From Clostridia bacterium (lineage in GTDB: Bacteria > Bacillota > Clostridia > Christensenellales > Maliibacteriaceae): DNA of 6,220 bases. Below are positions 1 to 4,713 of the stretch, one piece after another. Under the pieces are notes generated by a model. It had not been told where the DNA came from and did not search any database. It saw only the letters and a program-made list of their open reading frames with translations. The stretch lies in contig JAGBGW010000259.1 in NCBI GenBank assembly GCA_017935825.1, positions 1 to 6,220 on the forward strand, read 5' to 3'. Numbering within the stretch: the stretch's first letter is position 1; every line of letters begins with the position of its first letter. The position numbers were made by a program, and so were the translations under genes.

Positions 1-163
1 CCGTCAATAAAAACAGCAGTGCATTTCGCGGTTCGCCATACAGATAAAACAACAGGCTAAACGCAAAAATCGCTATGTTTTTCACGCGTTTGGGCGCAAG
101 AATGCAGACCATCAACGCCACGGGCAAAAAGTAGTACAAAAACGGGATACTCGAAAACAGCAT
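1..163 (-). CDS. MBOAT family O-acyltransferase, AlgI-like (N-terminal fragment)
   Basis: Only the first 54 codons are inside the window; the gene continues beyond the left edge. The ATG at 163-161 is preceded by AGGAG (about 172-176) at suitable spacing. The protein begins MLFSSIPFLYYFLP, continues through a hydrophobic stretch, then a basic APKRVKN segment and a second hydrophobic stretch ending in FYLYGEPRNALLFL. This pattern (MLFSS.PFL..FLP, then PK..KN, then SLLFY..GEP) is the well-known N-terminus of AlgI/PatA/DltB-like membrane-bound O-acyltransferases. By family knowledge these move acyl groups, usually acetyl, across the membrane to an extracellular polysaccharide. The catalytic histidine lies outside the window, so activity cannot be judged. 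It follows the DUF4358 lipoprotein gene on the same strand, with a terminator hairpin in between. A weak TAAAAT -10-like hexamer (186-191) in the terminator tail could serve it; otherwise it depends on readthrough. Confidence 0.85.
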   Translation of the reverse strand, partial: MLFSSIPFLYYFLPVALMVCILAPKRVKNIAIFAFSLLFYLYGEPRNALLFLLT

Positions 164-190
164 CGGAGTATTCTCCTATCCAATCATTTT

Positions 191-227
191 AAAAAATGCC
201 CGCCTTTTTGGATAAGACGGGCATTTT
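191..227 (-). terminator. Rho-independent terminator after the DUF4358 lipoprotein gene
   Basis: On the minus strand AAAATGCCCG (227-218) pairs with CGGGCATTTT (202-193). The stem extends inward by TCTT/AAGG with one G-U pair, giving about 14 pairs closed by a 7-nt loop. The descending arm ends in a run of six T (196-191). It starts 15 bp after the lipoprotein stop codon. It ends less than 20 bp before the ribosome binding site of the MBOAT gene, so it separates, or attenuates between, the two genes. Confidence 0.85.
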
Positions 228-241
228 GTCTTGCAGAATAA

Positions 242-775
242 TTACTTCAAGTCGACGGTCAGCTCTGCGCCGCAAACTTGGGCAAATGCATCCACCATGT
301 TCTGTGCGGTGATGGAGGAAGCGTATTCGGAAGATACCATGACGAACATGACAACGTCACCGCATGCAACGCTGCGCACGTCGTCAGCCTGTACGCAGAC
401 CCACTTGACGGGGTCGATGTTGTCCAGCATGGTCTGTGCCACGGTTTCTGCATCCACGCCCTCAGCTGCGCGAGCGACGACCAGGGAGTATGCCTGAGAG
501 CCGATCATGGACTCGGAGACTGCGATCTGGGATACCAGGGACATGTCATTCATGCCGGTCATGTAGTAGAGCATGTCGGGATCGGAATCATCCAGCTCGA
601 TGGTGCCCACACCAAACTCAGGTGCATGCACAGCGTAAAGTGCGTCGATGATCTGTGCGGGGGTCTGACCTTCCAGCACGGGACCTGCAACTGCTTCTTC
701 CTTCTTGCCGCAGCCGGCAAGCAGCATTGCCATTACAAGCACCAAGCTTACGATCATAACAAAATTCTTTTTCAT
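242..775 (-). CDS. Putative lipoprotein, DUF4358-like
   Basis: This encodes 177 aa from the ATG at 775. An ATG further upstream (823) would add 16 residues, but it lies inside an inverted repeat of the leader and lacks the signal-peptide start. The 775 start has AGGAGG at 787-792 (11-nt spacing) and gives a proper signal peptide. Residues 1-22 are MKK, a hydrophobic core and the lipobox LAGC, with Cys22 as the lipidated residue; a short GKKEE linker follows. The rest is a small soluble domain with PAQIIDAL, an acidic segment ending DMLYYMTG, SQIAVSES and a C-terminal helix VDAFAQVCG. From memory this layout matches the DUF4358 family of Firmicutes lipoproteins, whose function is unknown. It would be anchored on the outer face of the cytoplasmic membrane. 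It has its own promoter, and the next gene downstream is an MBOAT acyltransferase, which suggests an accessory role in surface polymer acylation (inference). Confidence 0.75.
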   Translation of the reverse strand: MKKNFVMIVSLVLVMAMLLAGCGKKEEAVAGPVLEGQTPAQIIDALYAVHAPEFGVGTIELDDSDPDMLYYMTGMNDMSLVSQIAVSESMIGSQAYSLVVARAAEGVDAETVAQTMLDNIDPVKWVCVQADDVRSVACGDVVMFVMVSSEYASSITAQNMVDAFAQVCGAELTVDLK

Positions 776-802
776 TGGGGGTTGATCCTCCTTGTATTTT
801 CT

Positions 803-836
803 GTGCAGAAAATTTTCCTGCACGGGATGTCTGCAC
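803..836. repeat. Inverted repeat with duplicated arm in the DUF4358 gene leader
   Basis: Plus-strand GTGCAG (803-808) is followed by AAAATTTTC and then CTGCAC (818-823); a second CTGCAC lies at 831-836. Read on the transcribed minus strand, two GTGCAG copies 13 nt apart can each pair with the single CTGCAC copy, which ends about 10 nt before the AGGAGG. The element could be a repressor site or a pair of mutually exclusive RNA hairpins. The sequence shows the repeats; any function is inference. Confidence 0.4.
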
Positions 837-845
837 GACTTATTT

Positions 846-873
846 ATTATACCTAAAATACACAGAAAAGCAA
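846..873 (-). promoter_or_regulatory. Predicted sigma-A promoter of the DUF4358 lipoprotein gene
   Basis: On the minus strand a perfect TATAAT (851-846) lies 16 bp downstream of TTGCTT (873-868), which has only the TTG of the -35 consensus. The predicted start near 839 gives a leader of about 63 nt. The -35 overlaps the T-rich tail of the preceding permease terminator. The call rests mainly on the perfect -10 in an otherwise gene-free gap. Confidence 0.55.
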
Positions 874-906
874 ATGCGCATACCTGTCAATTTCAGGTAT
901 GCGCAT
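865..906 (-). terminator. Terminator of the TAXI-TRAP transporter operon
   Basis: A perfect 13-bp inverted repeat, ATGCGCATACCTG (874-886) and CAGGTATGCGCAT (894-906), encloses a 7-nt loop. On the minus strand it is followed by TTGCTTTTC, a moderately T-rich tail; on the plus strand no T-run follows. It begins 17 bp after the permease stop codon, so it ends the transporter transcript. Confidence 0.85.
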
Positions 907-923
907 AAAAAGCTTGTTAAGGC

Positions 924-2924
924 TTAAGCAGCCGTTTCGGTTTTCTTGTTTGTCAGCACATGCAGTACCATCACTGCACCGACGATGCCAACACCGATCA
1001 AGTCGGTAACGGTACCGGGGTAGATCAGCAGCAGACCGCCTGCTGCGCACAGCACGCGCTGCCATGCAGGCAGATAACCTTTGACATAACCGCGAAGAGC
1101 TACGGAAAGACCAAACAGACCAACCAGAGAAGATACGCTGATGGAGATGACATCCCATACGGATGCATTGATGAACAGCATTGCAGGATTCAGACCGAAG
1201 ATGTAAGGCACGATGAATGCTGCGATTGCAAGCATGGAAGCATTCAGCGCGGTCTTCATGGGCTTGGAACCTGCGATTGCACTGCCTGCGTATGCTGCAA
1301 GTGCAACGGGAGGCGTAATGTCTGCGATGATGCCGAAGTAGAACACGAAGAAGTGTGCTGCCAGAGGCTCCATACCCATCTGGATCAAAATGGGTGCGCA
1401 GGTGGTTGCCATAATGACGTAGTTTGCAGTGGTGGGAACGCCCATGCCAAGAACGATGCAGCAAAGCATGGTCAGGAACATTGCAACCAGAAGCTGCAGC
1501 ATGGGTGCACCGAAGATGCTTGCCACGTCAACGACTGCGCCGATCAAGACCTGACCCAGGCCGGTCATGGTGATAACACCTGCGATGATGCCTGCAACGC
1601 CGCATGCGCATGCAACGGTAAGCGTACCGCGGGAACCGTTTTCAAGTGCATCGAAGAACTTGGTGAAGGTCAAACGGGTCTCCTTGGAGAACATGCTGAC
1701 GATGATCGCAGTCAGCGTTGCAACGATAGCAGAGTATGCCATGGTGCGGCCGTTGATGATCATCACAACCAGGATCACGATGGGAAGAAGCAGATAGCTC
1801 TTCTTCAGCAGGGGGAAGAACTTGGGCAGCTCTGCACGGGGAATACCCTGCAGGCCAAGGCGCTTTGCTTCCAGATGAACCATGATGAAGATACCTGCAA
1901 AATACAGGAATGCGGGCAGGATCGCACGGGTGGCGATAACAGCATAGGACACGCCTGCCATTTCCACCATCAGGAATGCTGCAGCACCCATGATGGGGGG
2001 CATGATCTGACCGCCGGTGGAAGCTGCTGCTTCAACTGCGCCTGCAAACTCGGGCTCGTAACCGGTCTTCTTCATCAGCGGAATGGTAACAGCACCGGTG
2101 GTAACGGTGTTGCCGACAGAAGAGCCGGAAACCATGCCGCACAGTGCGGAGGAGATGACTGCAACCTTAGCAGGACCGCCGGAGGATGCACCTGCGATGG
2201 AGTTTGCAAGGTCAATGAAGAACTTGGAAATACCGGTCTGCTCCAGGAATGCACCGAAGACAATGAACAGCACGATGAACGTGGAGCATACGCTGATGGG
2301 CGTACCGATGACGCCGTCAGTGGTGTAGAACAGGTTATAGATCAGGTACTTGATGGAATAGCCGGTGCCAAGCAGAACGTAAAGCACGAAGGCGCCTGCA
2401 ACAAACAAAATGGGCAGACCGACCGCGCGGCGGCAGGCTTCCATCAGTGCCAGAATGCCAACGATACCAACGATGATCTCAAAGGTATTGATACGGCTTG
2501 CACGCTCGATGATGGACTGCACGTTCAGTACAAAGTAGAAAAACGATGCAGAACCAAGAATACCTGCTGCAAGATCATACCAGGGTACGTGATTGACTTT
2601 GCGGGGCTTGCCGGGCTTATTCTTGGTTGCGGGGAACACAAGGAATACAAGCAATACAACAAAGCCAAGGAACGAAGCACGACGAATACGTGCATCCCAG
2701 GTCGCAAAGAAGTTCATGTAGACACAAAACAGCGCAAAGCCGATCAACAGGCAGCGAACGATGATGCGCGGAATGCCTTCGTAAGTACGCACGTTGCTTT
2801 CGCGGTCATACTTCTCCATGACTTCCTGCACTTTTGCCTGCGTATCGTCCTGTGCAACAGCTGCAGTGTTTTCAACTGCCGCCGTCTCTTCTGCTTTTTT
2901 GTCTTTTTTGCCGAAGATGGACAA
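924..2924 (-). CDS. TRAP transporter permease, fused small and large (4TM/12TM-type) subunits, TAXI system
   Basis: This 666-aa integral membrane protein is the translocation channel of a TAXI-type TRAP transporter, which couples substrate uptake to an ion gradient rather than ATP. Residues 1-50 are a charged Lys/Glu/Ala-rich cytoplasmic extension. Residues 51-200 hold the small-subunit-like helices (for example 54-74, 83-98, 118-137, 148-160). The large subunit follows with its signatures: GMVSGSSVGNTVTTG (263-277), ASTGGQIMPPIMGAAAF (301-317), GMGVPTTANYVI (493-504) and ITPPVALAAYAGSAIAG (536-552). The length fits fused TRAP permeases. Translation starts at TTG (2924-2922), with AGGAGG at 2933-2938 and 8-nt spacing; the first internal Met is residue 36, so TTG is preferred. 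It is the last gene of the operon, 66 bp after the DUF1850 gene. The substrate cannot be read from the permease. Confidence 0.95.
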   Translation of the reverse strand: MSIFGKKDKKAEETAAVENTAAVAQDDTQAKVQEVMEKYDRESNVRTYEGIPRIIVRCLLIGFALFCVYMNFFATWDARIRRASFLGFVVLLVFLVFPATKNKPGKPRKVNHVPWYDLAAGILGSASFFYFVLNVQSIIERASRINTFEIIVGIVGILALMEACRRAVGLPILFVAGAFVLYVLLGTGYSIKYLIYNLFYTTDGVIGTPISVCSTFIVLFIVFGAFLEQTGISKFFIDLANSIAGASSGGPAKVAVISSALCGMVSGSSVGNTVTTGAVTIPLMKKTGYEPEFAGAVEAAASTGGQIMPPIMGAAAFLMVEMAGVSYAVIATRAILPAFLYFAGIFIMVHLEAKRLGLQGIPRAELPKFFPLLKKSYLLLPIVILVVMIINGRTMAYSAIVATLTAIIVSMFSKETRLTFTKFFDALENGSRGTLTVACACGVAGIIAGVITMTGLGQVLIGAVVDVASIFGAPMLQLLVAMFLTMLCCIVLGMGVPTTANYVIMATTCAPILIQMGMEPLAAHFFVFYFGIIADITPPVALAAYAGSAIAGSKPMKTALNASMLAIAAFIVPYIFGLNPAMLFINASVWDVISISVSSLVGLFGLSVALRGYVKGYLPAWQRVLCAAGGLLLIYPGTVTDLIGVGIVGAVMVLHVLTNKKTETAA

Positions 2925-2990
2925 AATCCTTACCTCCTATTTTTAATCACAGAGCATCCGCCAAAAGGCAAAGCCCTGATGCATTCCAAT

Positions 2991-3500
2991 TTATTGATGA
3001 AACAAGCAGCGGCGCACTTCAAAATGCACCTTTGTATTGCGGCCGCAGAGGTCCCGCAGGCTGATTTGTTCATCCCCGATTTCCAGCACATGATCCGACA
3101 CCGTGCCCACGATGTACACAAGCGGATCGATCTTGGTATCCACACCCGTCAGGACCCACTGACCCTGCTCGTTGATGGTGTAGGACTGCCCTTCCTCCAG
3201 CGTGGTTGCCACGCCGGCACCCAGGGTGCTGTAAATACAGGTGGTTACATAAATATCCCCATCGATTTCTTCATACACTTCCGTGACGGGGCTTTTGTTG
3301 ACGGAATGTACAAATGTGACGGAAAAGCTTTCGCCTTCCTCAAGCACATAGGCACCATAGCGCCGTCCGCTTACTGCATCGGACAGCACAAGGCACGTTT
3401 TTGAACAAAACAACGATATTATTATAGCAAATACCGCAGCGATAATAAATACCGCTGCGGCAATTGCTATCTTTTTTGACGAAAGATTAACGCTTTTCAA
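2991..3500 (-). CDS. DUF1850 domain protein, TRAP-associated, membrane-anchored
   Basis: This encodes 169 aa. Residues 10-32 form one hydrophobic N-terminal anchor or uncleaved signal. The remainder is a small beta-rich extracytoplasmic domain with DUF1850 hallmarks: FVHSVNKSPVTEVYE (63-77) and STLGAGVAT (91-99) followed by EEG (102-104). DUF1850 genes are known companions of TAXI-type TRAP permeases, and here the gene sits between the binding protein and the permease; its molecular role is unknown. The start is uncertain. TTG at 3500-3498 lies 16 nt after the stop of the binding protein gene, with no Shine-Dalgarno sequence and with a small palindrome (3501-3511, CGTAATTTACG) directly upstream. 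An in-frame TAA sits just two codons before this TTG, so a start much further upstream is excluded. Translation may be coupled to the upstream gene. Confidence 0.85.
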   Translation of the reverse strand: MKSVNLSSKKIAIAAAVFIIAAVFAIIISLFCSKTCLVLSDAVSGRRYGAYVLEEGESFSVTFVHSVNKSPVTEVYEEIDGDIYVTTCIYSTLGAGVATTLEEGQSYTINEQGQWVLTGVDTKIDPLVYIVGTVSDHVLEIGDEQISLRDLCGRNTKVHFEVRRCLFHQ

Positions 3501-3516
3501 CGTAATTTACGTGCGA

Positions 3517-4461
3517 TTATTCCACGTCAAGACCGATCTCGGTGAAGTACTGGATAGCACCCTCGTGCAGAGGAGTGGAAACGCCGTCCAGAATGGTCTC
3601 AGCAGTGAGGAGCTCGCCCTTTGCATGTGCTGCAGCCAGGTCAGCCTGGTTGTCGAACATGCCGGAAAGGAATGCATAAACGGTCTCAGCGTCAACGGAA
3701 GCGTCGCAAACCAGAACTGCCTTAACAGCAACGGTCTGAACATCTTCTGCGATGTTGGAGTAGGTGCCTGCGGGGATGGTCTCTACAACGTAGAAATCAT
3801 ACTGCTCAGCAAGTACATCGTAATGAGCTTCGTCGATTGCAAGAAGGTTGAAATCGTTGGTAGCTGCAAGGTCGGTGATGTAGGTTGCGGGAGAACCGGA
3901 AACGCCGAAGAATGCGTCGATCTGACCGTTCTTCAGAGCATCAGCGGAGTCGCCGAAGCCAAGGTTTACAACTTCGATGTCGTCGAAGGAGATGCCGTAT
4001 GCTGCAAGAACCTGAGTTGCGTTGAACTCGGTGCCGGAGCCTGCGTCACCAACGGAAACGGTCTTACCAGCGAGGTCTTCGATGGATTCGATTCCGGGAG
4101 CTGCAACGATGTGCACAACCTCAGAGTACAGAGCGCCGATGGTACGAAGGTCAGCATAAGCTTCCTCGCCTGCGAACAGGTCGGTACCGGTGTTTGCATA
4201 GAATGCAACGTCATTCTGTACAACAGCGATATCTGCGTCGCCATCCTGGATCAGCTGGATGTTTGCCTTGGATGCGCCGGTGGAGGTAACGGTGATCTTC
4301 AGATCGGTAGCGTCGGAAAGGACGGTAGCGATTGCAGAACCGTAGGAGTAATAGGTGCCGGTGGTGCCGCCGGTTGCGAGGGTCAGCTTAGCGCCGCCGC
4401 AGCCTGCGAGCATGCTGATTGCCAACACTGCGGTCAGAATCAGAGCAAGGGTTTTCTTCAT
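3517..4461 (-). CDS. TAXI family TRAP transporter solute-binding lipoprotein
   Basis: This 314-aa extracytoplasmic receptor captures the substrate for the TRAP permease encoded downstream. The frame is open up to 4593, but the ATG at 4461 is the start: it has AGGAG at 4470-4474 (8-nt spacing) and gives the signal peptide MKKTLALILTAVLAISMLAGC, lipidated at Cys21. TAXI hallmarks follow: TLATGGTTGTYYSYGSAIA (27-45), VTSTGASKANIQLIQDGDAD (58-77), VQNDVAFYA (81-89), the hinge segment LAGKTVSVGDAGSGTEFNA (130-148) and the C-terminal TPLHEGAIQYFTEIG (296-310). The length is typical once the signal is included. It is the first gene of the operon TAXI - DUF1850 - permease and is expressed from the promoter at 4510-4538. 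Known TAXI ligands are small organic acids or amino acids such as glutamate, but the ligand here is not predictable. Confidence 0.95.
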   Translation of the reverse strand: MKKTLALILTAVLAISMLAGCGGAKLTLATGGTTGTYYSYGSAIATVLSDATDLKITVTSTGASKANIQLIQDGDADIAVVQNDVAFYANTGTDLFAGEEAYADLRTIGALYSEVVHIVAAPGIESIEDLAGKTVSVGDAGSGTEFNATQVLAAYGISFDDIEVVNLGFGDSADALKNGQIDAFFGVSGSPATYITDLAATNDFNLLAIDEAHYDVLAEQYDFYVVETIPAGTYSNIAEDVQTVAVKAVLVCDASVDAETVYAFLSGMFDNQADLAAAHAKGELLTAETILDGVSTPLHEGAIQYFTEIGLDVE

Positions 4462-4484
4462 AGCTTTTTCTCCTTTTTGCTTTT

Positions 4485-4499
4485 TTGCAAAAATTGCAA
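4485..4499. promoter_or_regulatory. Candidate operator in the TAXI operon leader
   Basis: TTGCAA-AAA-TTGCAA is a perfect 15-bp palindrome made of two self-complementary hexamers. It sits just downstream of the predicted transcription start of the TAXI operon and upstream of its ribosome binding site, a usual place for a repressor to bind. The A/T-rich setting makes chance occurrence possible. Confidence 0.35.
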
Positions 4500-4509
4500 T
4501 ATACAATGC

Positions 4510-4538
4510 ATTATATATTCTATAAGAAAAAAAATCAA
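4510..4538 (-). promoter_or_regulatory. Predicted sigma-A promoter of the TAXI-TRAP operon
   Basis: On the minus strand TTGATT (4538-4533, 4 of 6 consensus) and a perfect TATAAT (4515-4510) are separated by 17 bp. The predicted start near 4503 gives a leader of about 42 nt before the ATG at 4461. The promoter lies inside the upstream open extension of the reading frame, which supports the shorter start for the binding protein. Confidence 0.7.
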
Positions 4539-4618
4539 TGTTCCCAAGTCCAAAAAATGCAGGATAACCATAAAAAAATGTCAAATTCATCAAATTGTTA
4601 CATTTACCGCAGAATCGT

Positions 4619-4647
4619 TTGACCGAAGATGGTTTTTTCTATAGAAT
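4619..4647 (+). promoter_or_regulatory. Predicted sigma-A promoter of the TIR-LRR gene
   Basis: TTGACC (4619-4624, 5 of 6) and TAGAAT (4642-4647, 5 of 6) are spaced by 17 bp. The predicted start near 4654 leaves about a 60-nt leader. It points away from the TAXI promoter; the two -35 elements are about 80 bp apart, so one regulator could in principle act on both. Confidence 0.55.
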
Positions 4648-4713
4648 GGATGATATACATTGTCATTCACGTTTTGATTTATCATACGAATTAATCTGTA
4701 AAGGAGACGCGCC

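Noticed and set aside
776..823. A 16-residue extension of the DUF4358 lipoprotein
   Set aside because: It would bury the MKK signal start, and its ATG lies within the leader inverted repeat and lacks its own ribosome binding site.
960..3404. An 814-codon open frame on the plus strand opposite the permease and DUF1850 genes
   Set aside because: Its translation is dominated by Cys, His, Asn, Asp and Gln with no domain pattern, it has no ribosome binding site, and it runs antisense across two well-identified genes; it is a codon-usage shadow.
4462..4593. A 44-residue N-terminal extension of the TAXI protein
   Set aside because: It would put residues before a perfect lipoprotein signal peptide, and it overlaps the predicted promoter and the ribosome binding site of the shorter start.
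3511..4644. A 377-codon open frame on the plus strand opposite the TAXI gene
   Set aside because: It is antisense to a clear family member and reads as Cys/Gly/Val-rich low-information sequence without a plausible start.
4660..4685. Alternative promoter TTGTCA / TATCAT before the TIR-LRR gene
   Set aside because: The hexamers are good, but the spacer is only 14 bp; the pair at 4619-4647 has the optimal 17 bp.
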